Shown here: positions 1 to 7,762 of the stretch, in pieces
Layout of the letters: every line of letters begins with the position of its first letter
Position numbering within the stretch: position 1 is the first letter of the stretch
Assembly (NCBI RefSeq): GCF_001625365.1
Contig: NZ_LJJF01000001.1
Span: 496,001 to 560,000 of the forward strand
Source of the DNA: Streptomyces sp. MJM8645
GTDB taxonomy: Bacteria > Actinomycetota > Actinomycetes > Streptomycetales > Streptomycetaceae
Direction: 5' to 3'
Length of the DNA stretch: 64,000 nt
Notes under the pieces: generated by a model
Told to the model about the DNA's origin: nothing
Database searches by the model: none
The model's input: only the letters and a program-made list of their open reading frames with translations
Program-made: the position numbers and the translations under genes

Positions 1-104
1 TTGACCGGTCGGGTGGTGGCGGGAGCGGGGGCGGGAGCCGTCCCCACGGCCCCCTCCGCGACGCCCTCGCCGGAACCGGCCGGCTCCGGTACGGACTCCG
101 TCAT
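1..104 (-). CDS. DUF6114-type membrane protein, N-terminus only
   Basis: Only the first 34 codons lie in the window; the gene runs off the left edge. It starts at ATG 104, two bases after the stop of the DUF6230 gene, so the two are one operon. The visible part is a Pro/Ala/Gly-rich hydrophilic leader starting MTESVPEPAG with no membrane segment yet. The assignment rests on context: in streptomycetes DUF6230 proteins are regularly followed by a DUF6114 membrane protein. The visible residues alone would not identify the family. Confidence 0.55.
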   Translation of the reverse strand, partial: MTESVPEPAGSGEGVAEGAVGTAPAPAPATTRPV

Positions 105-106
105 GG

Positions 107-763
107 TCAGCAGCCCTGAGAGCTGAAGCTCAGCCGCAGGTTGGGCAGTTTGAACCCGACGGCGGTGCTCGCGTAGTTGTGCTGCTTGAGGTGCGTCAGC
201 ACGACGGTGTCGGCCTGCTGCCCGAAGACGCCCGGGTTGCCCTTGCCCGCGTTGCCGGCCTTGGTGTACGTGCTGGCGTCGCCGCCGATCTCGATGTTGG
301 TGAACTCCGCGTCACCGGACAGCATGTCGGAGTCGGTGGTGAGGTCGGTGGCGGCGACGGGGGTGCCGGCGTCGCCGGCGTGGATCACCAGGTTGACGCC
401 GCCGAGGTCCACGCTCTGGCACAGGTTGGTGATCTCGGCCTTCTTGATCGCCGAGACCGCGACCAACACCTGACCGCCGGTGGAGCCCTGGTTGGGGCTG
501 TCGGGGATCATCGAGTCCAGGCTGCCGAACTGGGCGAAGCCCTTGCCGTCGAGCTTGTCCGCGGTGATCGTGAACGGCATGCCGCTGATGGAGAACTGGG
601 CGGCGAGTACGCCCTGGGCGGTGAGGGCCATCAGGACGGCGCCCGCGGCGACGGCCGGAACGGCCATCCAGGCGCTGCGCTTGAGCCGTACCCGCCCTCT
701 CCTGCTGCCGGTCGGCGTCTCCGGGGTCTCGGCCGCGGCGGCGGCGTCCTCGGACATGGCCAT
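107..763 (-). CDS. DUF6230 family membrane-anchored exported protein
   Basis: 218 residues. A basic, hydrophilic N-terminus (about 1-32) is followed by one hydrophobic segment (about 33-55, AVPAVAAGAVLMALTAQG) that would act as an uncleaved signal anchor. The rest is an extracytoplasmic domain with two cysteines (in NLCQSV and at the very C-terminus, SQGC) that could pair. Length and pattern fit the actinobacterial DUF6230 family, whose function is unknown. The ATG at 763 is preceded by GGGAG eight bases upstream. The next gene (DUF6114-like) begins two bases after this stop, so they are co-transcribed and probably work together in the envelope. Confidence 0.8.
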   Translation of the reverse strand: MAMSEDAAAAAETPETPTGSRRGRVRLKRSAWMAVPAVAAGAVLMALTAQGVLAAQFSISGMPFTITADKLDGKGFAQFGSLDSMIPDSPNQGSTGGQVLVAVSAIKKAEITNLCQSVDLGGVNLVIHAGDAGTPVAATDLTTDSDMLSGDAEFTNIEIGGDASTYTKAGNAGKGNPGVFGQQADTVVLTHLKQHNYASTAVGFKLPNLRLSFSSQGC

Positions 764-905
764 GTGTGCTCCCTGTTGGGTGGGTGGGATGTGCAGGCAC
801 TGGCACGGTGCCCTGGCGCGGACAGCGTTCCACGGCCCGACCGGGCCACCCGCCCCTCGGCAGCGGGGCGGGCACGGTCAAGCCGCGCTTTGAGTAACTG
901 GGAAG

Positions 906-1658
906 CTACTGCCCGGTAGTGGCCGGGTCAATACGGGTGCACGAAGGATCTTCACCGATCGGAAACCCGAGCCGGACGGCCGCCTGCGCCGGGCCGAGGA
1001 AGGGCGCGAGACAGAACATGCTCAACACCGGAAGGAGCTCCGGAAGTTGAACCGTCCGGCCGGAGTCGATCCGCCGGTAGAGCGCGCTGTAGACCCCGCC
1101 CACCACGGCATCCACCAGCTCCACCACCCGCACACCGACCGGCGGTTGGGGCACCTCGGCGAAGAACGCCCGGAACCGGGTGAGGAGTTGGTCCCGCTCA
1201 CGGCGTCCGGCCGGTCCGACCGCCTCGATCTCGATCACCGCCATGGTCGCGAAAGCCGGTGTCCCCGCCAGCAGATGGAGCATCGCGCCGAGCGCCTGCC
1301 GGATCCCGGCGCACCAGTCGGACTCCGCCGCGAAGGCCGCCGCCATCCGCCGGAGCACCACTCCGGTACCGTGCCGGTGCGCGGCCAGGAAGGCGTCCTC
1401 CTTGCCGCTGAACAACTCATAGAAGACCGGCCTGGTCACCCCGGCCGCGCGGCAGATGTCGCTGACCGTGGCGTGCTGGTAGCCGCGCGCGGCCACCGTC
1501 TGGACCAGACCGTCGAGCAGCCGCTCGCGCTGGGTCGCGGCCACCACGCCCGGGGGCAGCCGGCTCGGGCCGCGCTTGATGGACCGGGCCGGGTCACGAC
1601 CGGCCCGCGCGCCCGGCAGCAGGATCACGTCGGCACTTCGGAGGTGTTTCCGTTCCAT
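906..1658 (-). CDS. TetR/AcrR family transcriptional regulator
   Basis: 250 residues from ATG 1658, chosen because AGGAG lies six bases upstream; a TTG six bases further up would sit directly on that ribosome site. The TetR helix-turn-helix is at about residues 45-90: a helix starting QRERLLDGLVQTVAARG, then TVSDICRAAGVTRPVFYELF. The remainder is the usual all-helical ligand and dimer domain. An arginine-rich leader of about 40 residues precedes the DNA-binding domain, longer than usual. It is transcribed in the same direction as the DUF6230 pair 140 bp downstream and may control it, or itself through the 390-bp divergent region. Ligand unknown. Confidence 0.85.
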   Translation of the reverse strand: MERKHLRSADVILLPGARAGRDPARSIKRGPSRLPPGVVAATQRERLLDGLVQTVAARGYQHATVSDICRAAGVTRPVFYELFSGKEDAFLAAHRHGTGVVLRRMAAAFAAESDWCAGIRQALGAMLHLLAGTPAFATMAVIEIEAVGPAGRRERDQLLTRFRAFFAEVPQPPVGVRVVELVDAVVGGVYSALYRRIDSGRTVQLPELLPVLSMFCLAPFLGPAQAAVRLGFPIGEDPSCTRIDPATTGQ

Positions 1659-2045
1659 CACCAACTCCTGTTACCTGTATTGACATTGACGCAACATCGG
1701 GTTTACAACACTGACAGGTTTCCAACCGGTGGGCGACCCTGTCACCACCGGACGACCTCCAGGGGCTCCGGCGGCCCCGGGCGAACAGCCCGGGCCACGG
1801 GACCACGAGCGGACGCAGGCCCGCGGCGGTGGCAGCCGCCGACGTGCACTCCTGCACTCGCAGCGCACGTCCGCACCTTCACACCGCTGTGCCGTACGAG
1901 CGGGCCCGTGGCGCCGGGCCCGCCGCACCACGGCCCCGCGAAGCCCCCGGTACGCCATGCCCACGCACCTCCCCCGCCGTGCACGCCACCACACCCGCAC
2001 CGCGGGCCACCCCCACCCGTCTCCGCACGGAGAGAGGTCACCCTC
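1659..2045. promoter_or_regulatory. Divergent intergenic region between TetR gene and secreted protein gene
   Basis: 387 bases without a gene. The first 70 bases are unusually AT-rich for the window and carry TTGACATTGACG near the TetR start, so the TetR promoter and any autoregulatory operator most likely lie at about 1665-1730. ACCTGT and ACAGGT sit as widely spaced inverted half-sites there, too far apart to call an operator. The remainder is GC-rich and featureless until the GAGAGG ribosome site of the next gene. Confidence 0.45.
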
Positions 2046-2717
2046 ATGCGCTTTCGCCGTACGCTCGGTACCGCCGCCCTCGCCGCCCTCGCCTTCACCT
2101 GCGCCGCCGTCGCACCCGCCCAGGCCGACGGCTCCGCGGTGCTGACCACCGGCAGCAGCAGCGGCCCGGACGTCGCCGTCGGCGACGTCCTCACCGCCAG
2201 CCTGGTCTCGGGCACCGCCGCCACCTTCTACAGCAGCGCCAGCGGCACGAGCGGCATCAGCTGCGCCAACTCGGCCTTCTCCGCCACCGTGACGGCCAAC
2301 CCGGCCGCCCCCGGCAGCGCGGTCGAGCAGCTCAACACCCAGACCTTCGGCTCCTGCTCCTCCAACGTCCTCGGCGTCACCGGCGTCAAGAGCATCACCG
2401 TCAACAACCTGCCGTTCACCAACACCGTCGGCGACGGCCCCGGCAACCCGGTCGCCCTCACCCCCGGCGCGGCCGGCGCGATGAAGACCACGGTGGTGCT
2501 CAACACCATCCTCGGCAGCATCAACTGCGTCTACCAGACCACCACCGGGATCAACGGCACCACCTCGAACACCGGCAACACCATCGGCTTCTCCTCCCAG
2601 CCGTTCAACCTGGTCTCCGGCTCGGGCCTGTGCTTCTCGACCGGCTGGTTCAGCGCCACCTACGGCCCGGTCACCGACACCTCGGTGGCGGGCAGCCCGC
2701 TCATCTTCGTCAACTGA
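2046..2717 (+). CDS. Secreted protein of unknown function (Tat or Sec signal)
   Basis: 223 residues from ATG 2046, preceded by GAGAGG. The N-terminus MRFRRTLGTAALAALAFTC followed by AVAPAQADG is a clear signal peptide cleaved near residue 30; the RFRR could support Tat or Sec export. The mature part is Thr/Ser/Asn-rich, lacks recognisable catalytic motifs and has four cysteines (in ISCANS, GSCSSN, INCVYQ, GLCFST), suggesting two disulfides in a small beta-rich extracellular domain. Streptomycetes encode many such proteins, often labelled 'Tat pathway signal sequence domain protein'. A strong stem-loop follows about 80 bp downstream. Function unknown. Confidence 0.75.
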   Translation: MRFRRTLGTAALAALAFTCAAVAPAQADGSAVLTTGSSSGPDVAVGDVLTASLVSGTAATFYSSASGTSGISCANSAFSATVTANPAAPGSAVEQLNTQTFGSCSSNVLGVTGVKSITVNNLPFTNTVGDGPGNPVALTPGAAGAMKTTVVLNTILGSINCVYQTTTGINGTTSNTGNTIGFSSQPFNLVSGSGLCFSTGWFSATYGPVTDTSVAGSPLIFVN

Positions 2718-2795
2718 CGACCCGAGGGGCACGCACCACCTGACGTCGAGTCAGACGTCGTCAACCGACGGCCGAGACCGGCGGGAACAGACGGG

Positions 2796-2827
2796 CGGTG
2801 TACGGCGGCCGTGGTCGCCGTACACCG
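2796..2827. terminator. Intrinsic-type stem-loop
   Basis: Perfect 12-bp arms (CGGTGTACGGCG and CGCCGTACACCG) with an 8-base loop, about 80 bp past the secreted-protein stop. There is no T-run, as is normal for actinobacterial terminators. Confidence 0.7.
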
Positions 2828-2980
2828 CTCCGGCGCGCCCGCGCGCCCGCCAGGTGATCCGGCAGCACGCCACGACCCCGGCCCCGCGCCGCGCCACCCC
2901 GCCGAAGCCCCGAGACAGCGAAGTGACCGGCCGGTAGGGTGCTGCCGCACGGACAGGGCGGACAGGAACGGGGCGGGCAG

Positions 2981-3853
2981 ATGAGCGGCGACGGCACGGG
3001 GTTCTTCGCATCGGTGGCGGACACCGCCGACCAGCTGGCCGCCACCGGCTACCTGGCCTCCACCGCCGTGGCCACCACCGTCTTCCTCGCCGACCGGCTC
3101 GGCAAGCCGCTGCTGGTCGAGGGCCCCGCCGGGGTCGGCAAGACCGAACTCGCCAAGGCGGTGGCCGCGATCGGCCGGGCCCGGCTGGTCCGGCTCCAGT
3201 GCTACGAGGGCATCGACGAGGCCCGCGCCCTCTACGAGTGGAACCACGCCAAGCAGCTGCTGCGGATCACCGCCGGCCGCGACGAGAGCTGGGACGAAGC
3301 CCGCACCGACATCTTCGGCGAGGAGTTCCTGCTCACCCGCCCGCTGCTCACCGCCATCCGCGGCGACGAGCCCACCGTGCTGCTGATCGACGAGATGGAC
3401 AAGGCCGACGTCGAGGTGGAGGCGCTGCTGCTGGAGGTGCTCAGCGACTTCCAGGTCACGGTGCCCGAACTCGGCACCATCGCCGCGAGCCGCCGCCCCT
3501 TCGTGCTGCTCACCTCCAACGCCACCCGCGAACTGTCCGAGGCGCTGCGCCGACGCTGTCTCTTCCTCCACCTCGACTACCCGGACGCCGAGTTGGAGCG
3601 GCAGATCGTCCGGCTCAAGGTGCCCGGCCTGGACGACACGCTGGCCGCCTCGCTGGTCCGGGTGGTCGGCGCGCTGCGCGCGATGGACCTGCGCAAGGCG
3701 CCGTCCGTCGCCGAGACCATCGACTGGGCCCGCACCCTGCTGGCGCTCGGCGCGGACACCCTCGACGAGGCGGTCGTCCAAGAGACCCTCGGGGTGATCC
3801 TCAAGCACCAGGACGACATCCGGAAGGCCGCACGGAAGCTCACCGTCGCATGA
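2981..3853 (+). CDS. MoxR-family AAA+ ATPase
   Basis: 290 residues. Walker A is GPAGVGKTE (about residue 48), Walker B is LLIDEMDKAD, and sensor 1 is LLTSNATRELSEALRRRC. This is the MoxR/RavA-type AAA+ pattern. Such ATPases act with von Willebrand A-domain partners as chaperones that mature or insert cofactors into enzymes, for example in the carbon monoxide dehydrogenase CoxD/CoxE systems. The next gene encodes exactly such a VWA protein and starts inside this stop codon (ATGA), so they are translated together. ATG 2981 was chosen over GTG 2939 because the extra residues are not conserved-looking. Client enzyme not identifiable here. Confidence 0.9.
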   Translation: MSGDGTGFFASVADTADQLAATGYLASTAVATTVFLADRLGKPLLVEGPAGVGKTELAKAVAAIGRARLVRLQCYEGIDEARALYEWNHAKQLLRITAGRDESWDEARTDIFGEEFLLTRPLLTAIRGDEPTVLLIDEMDKADVEVEALLLEVLSDFQVTVPELGTIAASRRPFVLLTSNATRELSEALRRRCLFLHLDYPDAELERQIVRLKVPGLDDTLAASLVRVVGALRAMDLRKAPSVAETIDWARTLLALGADTLDEAVVQETLGVILKHQDDIRKAARKLTVA

Positions 3854-5280
3854 CCACCGCCCCACCGCCGGCCGACACCGCCGCCCGGCTCACCGGCCTG
3901 GTCCGCGCGCTGCGCGGGCACGGCCTGCGGATCGGCCCCGCCGAGACGGTCGACGCGGCCGCCGTCCTCGACGTCCTCGGGCTCGCCGACCGCGAGCAGA
4001 TGCGGGCCGGCCTGGCCGCCGCGCTGCTGCGATCGGACACCCAACGGGCCGCCTTCGACGCCACGTTCGACCTGTTCTTCCCGCTCGGCGTCGGCACCCC
4101 CGAGGCCGTCCGCGCCGACCCGCCCGCACTCCCGGACGACCCCCGGCCGCCGCGCCCCGGCCGGCCCGACCCGCTGCGCGACGACCTGCGCGAGCGCCTC
4201 GCCGCAGCCCTGGCCGCCGACGACCGGGCCGCCCAGGCCCGGCTGGCCGGCGAGGTGGTGGAGGCCCTGGGCCGGTACGGCGCCGGAGCCACGCCGGCCT
4301 CGGACGGCTGGTCGGCCCACCAGGCGCTCGGCCGGCTCGCCCCCGAGACGCTGCTCGCCCGGATCCTCGCCGCCCTGCGCGAGCAGGCCACCGCCCCGGA
4401 CCTGTCCGACCGCGTCCTCGCGGACGAGATCCGCCGCCGCATCCAGGACTTCCGCGCCCTGGTCGCCACCGAGGCCCGCCGCCGGGTCGCCGAACTGCGC
4501 GGCGCCGAGCGGATCGCCGAACGCGCCGTCGCACCCACCGCCGACCGGATCGACTTCCTCGCCGCCGGCCGCGACCAGCTCGCCGAACTGCGCCGCACCG
4601 TCCACCCGTTGGCCCGCAAGCTGGCCACCCGGCTGGCCGCCCGGCGCCGCCGCGCCGCACGCGGACAGATCGACCTGCGCCGCACCCTGCGCCGCTCGCT
4701 GTCCACCGGCGGGGTGCCGCTGCGCCCGGCCTACCGGCTGCGCCGCCCGGCCCGGCCGGAACTGGTGCTGCTGTGCGACGTCTCCGGCTCGGTGGCCGGA
4801 TTCGCCGACTTCACCATGCTGCTGGTGCAGGCGATGAGCGAACAGTTCAGCAAGGTAAGGGTGTTCGCCTTCGTGAACCGCACCGCCGAGGTCACCGCCC
4901 TGCTGGCGCGCGGCGACGCCGACCCGGCCCGGCTCGCCGCCCGGATCCTCACCGAGGCCAAGGTGATGGGCCACCACGGCAACAGCGACTACGGCTCCGC
5001 CCTGGGCGAGTTCGCCGAACGGCACCTGGACGCGGTCGGCCCGCGCACCAGCGTGCTGATCCTCGGCGACGCCCGCACCAACCACCGCGACCCGAACCTG
5101 GACGCGCTGCGCCGGATCGCCGGCCGGGCCCGGCGGGTCCACTGGCTCAACCCCGAGCAGCCCGCCCTCTGGCCGACCGGCGACTCCGCCGCAGCCGCCT
5201 ACGCGGGCGTCGTGGAGATGCACTCCTGCCGCAACGCCCGCCGCCTCGGCGAACTGATCGCCCGCCTGCTGCCGGTCTAG
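3850..5280 (+). CDS. VWA domain protein, CoxE-like partner of MoxR ATPase
   Basis: 476 residues, overlapping the MoxR gene by four bases. The first 290 residues are Ala/Arg-rich and helical. The C-terminal 190 residues form a von Willebrand A domain with the metal-ion-dependent adhesion motif DVSGS (in LLCDVSGSVAGF), the family hallmark of CoxE-like proteins. A conserved LNPEQPALW motif follows near the end. Together with the upstream AAA+ ATPase it forms a cytoplasmic chaperone pair. No dehydrogenase gene is adjacent, so the client is elsewhere in the genome or different from CO dehydrogenase. Confidence 0.88.
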   Translation: MTTAPPPADTAARLTGLVRALRGHGLRIGPAETVDAAAVLDVLGLADREQMRAGLAAALLRSDTQRAAFDATFDLFFPLGVGTPEAVRADPPALPDDPRPPRPGRPDPLRDDLRERLAAALAADDRAAQARLAGEVVEALGRYGAGATPASDGWSAHQALGRLAPETLLARILAALREQATAPDLSDRVLADEIRRRIQDFRALVATEARRRVAELRGAERIAERAVAPTADRIDFLAAGRDQLAELRRTVHPLARKLATRLAARRRRAARGQIDLRRTLRRSLSTGGVPLRPAYRLRRPARPELVLLCDVSGSVAGFADFTMLLVQAMSEQFSKVRVFAFVNRTAEVTALLARGDADPARLAARILTEAKVMGHHGNSDYGSALGEFAERHLDAVGPRTSVLILGDARTNHRDPNLDALRRIAGRARRVHWLNPEQPALWPTGDSAAAAYAGVVEMHSCRNARRLGELIARLLPV

Positions 5281-5321
5281 GGAGCTTCCGAGTCCGTTGC
5301 CGTGGCGGCCGAAGCCTGGGC

Positions 5322-6164
5322 CTACGCCTGAGCCTGAGCCTGAGCCTGGGCCTGCGCCTGCGCCTGCGCCCGGGCCTCCTCGGCCGCCACCTGCGCGGCC
5401 CTGGCGGCCAGCGGGTTGATGTCGGCCCGGCGCGCCGACTGCATGGCCGTCAGCCGCTGGACCACCACGATCGCCGCGACGGCCGCGACCAGGCGCAGCA
5501 CCGAGCCGGCGGCCTCCACCCGAATGGTCTCGCGCAAGTCCCCCAGGCTGGCGAGCACCGTCACGTCCACGTACTTCATCTTCGAGTTGGCGATCCGGTT
5601 GACCACCAGCGCGCCGATCCAGGTGGACCACCACAGGACCAGGACCTTCTCCGACACCGCGCGACGCCGTCCCTCCGCGTCCAGCGGAGCGCTCGCCCGC
5701 CAGCAGTCCACCATCAGCTGCCAGGGGAACCAGAGCAGGACGACCGGGGTGACCCAGGCCCCGATGGTCCAGCCGCGTCCGAGGCGGTGCCCGTTCGGCA
5801 GCAGCAGGTCGGCATTCTGGCGGATGCGGTAGAACCAGATGATGAACAGCACGGCGGTGACCATCATCAGCGGAATGACGGCTTTGTCCAGCCCGTTCGC
5901 CAGGGAGTCCAGGGCATCGAATTCGTCAAGGCCGATGTCGCCCGAGCCGTCCACCAACCGGCCCAACAGGACATCGCCCCAGACGTCGGCCACGACCGCC
6001 GCCGCCGCCAACACCGCGTTCAACCCCAGCAGGACGTAGACCGCCACGGCAAGGCCGTTCGCCGGTCGGAGCGCCGCCGCCCAGCCCGGGGCCGCCTCCG
6101 CGCAGCCGAAGCAGCGTCGGCTCTCGGTCCCCGCGGGACGCGCCCCACACGCCACACACACCAT
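5322..6164 (-). CDS. DUF4328 domain membrane protein with N-terminal zinc-ribbon-like motif
   Basis: 280 residues. It begins with a short Cys4 motif (CVACGARPAG...CFGC) likely to bind zinc. Four to five hydrophobic segments follow (about 40-65, 100-122, 143-165, 190-212, 232-252), matching DUF4328 membrane proteins common in streptomycetes. Motifs such as WFYRIRQNADLL and GWTIGAWVTPV are typical. The C-terminus ends in an Ala-Gln dipeptide run (AQAQAQ...), encoded by imperfect hexanucleotide repeats at about 5325-5375 that could vary by slippage. It is convergent with the VWA gene (41-bp gap). Function unknown. Confidence 0.85.
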   Translation of the reverse strand: MVCVACGARPAGTESRRCFGCAEAAPGWAAALRPANGLAVAVYVLLGLNAVLAAAAVVADVWGDVLLGRLVDGSGDIGLDEFDALDSLANGLDKAVIPLMMVTAVLFIIWFYRIRQNADLLLPNGHRLGRGWTIGAWVTPVVLLWFPWQLMVDCWRASAPLDAEGRRRAVSEKVLVLWWSTWIGALVVNRIANSKMKYVDVTVLASLGDLRETIRVEAAGSVLRLVAAVAAIVVVQRLTAMQSARRADINPLAARAAQVAAEEARAQAQAQAQAQAQAQA

Positions 6165-6472
6165 CAGATCGTCAACTCCTGGAATCGCCGCGTGCTCGGA
6201 CTCGCACGCCGGTGCCGCCAGCGCCCCGACCGGGGCGGGCGCGCCGACTCTAGGGGATCACCGACGTCTGCTGCCAGCAGGATTTCGCAGCTCAGAGGCG
6301 GTATCGCCAGATAAACGACAGATCGCGCGGGAATCGAGCCCCGGGGAACCGACTCCGGCTCACCACCCCCACCCCGCGCGCCCGTCCCGATCGAGACGGG
6401 TGTGCGGTCGACGGGCCCCGGGCGCAGGACCGGTGAAGGGGTGCGAGCGTCCTGGGGAGGTCGAACGCGGCG
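6165..6472. other. Intergenic region with weak hairpin
   Basis: 308 bases between two leftward genes. The 6-bp arms CCCGTC (6381-6386) and GACGGG (6395-6400) form a small hairpin that could end transcription of the hydrolase gene at 6473. The part next to 6165 must hold the DUF4328 promoter, but no clear -10/-35 pair was found. Confidence 0.35.
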
Positions 6473-7375
6473 TCAGGCCGAGGGGACGGGCAGCAACCGG
6501 TAGGCGTCCCCGTCCGTGAGCACGCGGCCGGCGGTGGGCGGCGCGAAGTGGGTGCCGAGCAGGAGGGTGTCGGTGTCGGCGAGGGAGCCGAGGAGCTTGC
6601 GGCGCGAGGCCTCGGACTGCCGCGGGTCGATGTCGACGCAGGCGCCGATGGCGGGGTGGGCGAGCTGGACCGGGTGGTGGATGCAGTCACCGGTGATCAG
6701 CGCCGCCTCGCCCCGGCTGGTCAGTTCGACGGCGACGTGGCCGGGGGTGTGACCGGGGGTGGGGATCAGGCGCAGGCCCGGGGCGATCTCGACACCCTCG
6801 GCCGGGACGTCGACGAGGTCCAGCAACCCGGCCCGCTCGACCGGGATCACGGAGTCGAGGAACATCTGTCGGCGCGCCTCCTCCAGGTCGTACCCGGCCC
6901 AGAACTCCCGCTCGGCGCGGGAGGTGAGGTAGCGGGCGTGGGGGAAGGTGGGGACCCACTCGCCGTTCACCTCCCGGGTGTTCCAGCCGACGTGGTCGGC
7001 GTGCAGGTGGGTGAGGATCACCAGGTCGACGGAGTCCGGGGGGAAGCCGGCGGCGGTGAGGCGCTCCAGGTAGTCGGTCCGCAGGTGGCGCCAGGCCGGG
7101 TTGGCCCGCTCCTTGCCGTTGCCTATGCCGGTGTCGACGAGGACGCGCAGCCCGCCCACGGTGAACGCGAAGCTGTGGCTGTCGAGGTGCAGGACGCCCT
7201 CGTGGTCGGCGAAGTGGGGGTGCAGCCAGTCGTGGCCGGTCACCACCTCGGGGGTGGCCTCGGGCAGCAGCCAGGGCCCGGTCGCGGGTGGCAGGAGGGT
7301 CTCGTCGATGCGGTGGACGGTGACGCCGCCCACCGTCCAGACGGGGGCGGGGGCGTCGGACGTGGCGCTGGACAT
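6473..7375 (-). CDS. Metallo-beta-lactamase-fold hydrolase
   Basis: 300 residues. The zinc-binding motif is H123-L-H125-A-D127-H128. Further likely ligands are the His in PTPGHTPGHV and the Asp in ALITGDCIHHP, giving a binuclear metal site of the glyoxalase-II/lactonase type. No signal peptide, so cytosolic. ATG 7375 has GGAGGAG upstream. It is divergent from the AtzG/amidase genes, sharing a promoter region with two perfect palindromes, and probably belongs to the same catabolic regulon: a lactone or cyclic amide opened by one enzyme, an amide cleaved by the other. Natural substrate unknown; an N-acyl-homoserine lactonase role is possible but not shown. Confidence 0.85.
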   Translation of the reverse strand: MSSATSDAPAPVWTVGGVTVHRIDETLLPPATGPWLLPEATPEVVTGHDWLHPHFADHEGVLHLDSHSFAFTVGGLRVLVDTGIGNGKERANPAWRHLRTDYLERLTAAGFPPDSVDLVILTHLHADHVGWNTREVNGEWVPTFPHARYLTSRAEREFWAGYDLEEARRQMFLDSVIPVERAGLLDLVDVPAEGVEIAPGLRLIPTPGHTPGHVAVELTSRGEAALITGDCIHHPVQLAHPAIGACVDIDPRQSEASRRKLLGSLADTDTLLLGTHFAPPTAGRVLTDGDAYRLLPVPSA

Positions 7376-7391
7376 GGGGGCTCCTCCCGTA

Positions 7392-7410
7392 AACGCAATC
7401 CGTTTGCGTT
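7392..7410. promoter_or_regulatory. Operator palindrome 1 (likely TetR site)
   Basis: Perfect inverted repeat AACGCAA-N5-TTGCGTT next to the start of the hydrolase gene. The stretch CCCGTAAACGCAA here recurs exactly upstream of the TetR gene at 9253, tying that regulator to this site. Confidence 0.65.
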
Positions 7411-7435
7411 AAGCCATCGTAGGACCTACAGTCTG

Positions 7436-7454
7436 GCTAACGCAAACGGTTAGC
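7436..7454. promoter_or_regulatory. Operator palindrome 2 (likely TetR site)
   Basis: Perfect inverted repeat GCTAAC-N7-GTTAGC whose centre contains ACGCAAACG, the same core as palindrome 1. It lies on the amidase-operon side, 44 bp from the first, so both divergent promoters can be covered. Confidence 0.6.
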
Positions 7455-7504
7455 TTTTGCTGCGGGCGCCATCTCGCGCCAGCCCCGATCAGGAGAGAAC
7501 GCCC

Positions 7505-7762
7505 ATGTCCTCCGCCGAACGCCCCTCAGGCGAACCACCCACCACCGACCTCACGCCGCCCGAGGCCGCCCGCTGGGCCGCCCGGGCCGGGCTCCCCCTG
7601 CCCGCCGACCGCCACGACGCGGTCGCGGCCACCGCCAACCAGCTGCTCTCCGTCGTCGCGGTCCTGCGGGAGCTGGACTTCGGGGACACCCCGCCCGCGA
7701 GCGCCTACCGCGCGGAAAGCGCCCACGACACGGAAGAGGAGGAGCGCGATGCGGCCGTATGA
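7505..7762 (+). CDS. AtzG-like small subunit for the downstream amidase
   Basis: 85 residues, ATG 7505 with AGGAG upstream. The region EAARWAARAGLPLPADRHDAV followed by NQLLSVVAVLRELDF is the short two-helix pattern of AtzG/DUF4089 proteins, which resemble GatC and stabilise AtzE-type amidases. It overlaps the amidase gene by 14 bases, strongly indicating a stoichiometric partner. The C-terminus is acidic. Not a catalytic protein by itself. Confidence 0.7.
   Translation: MSSAERPSGEPPTTDLTPPEAARWAARAGLPLPADRHDAVAATANQLLSVVAVLRELDFGDTPPASAYRAESAHDTEEEERDAAV

Noticed and set aside
1675..1735. TetR operator from ACCTGT/ACAGGT half-sites
   Set aside because: The halves are more than 30 bp apart, too far for one TetR dimer; kept only as a note on the region.
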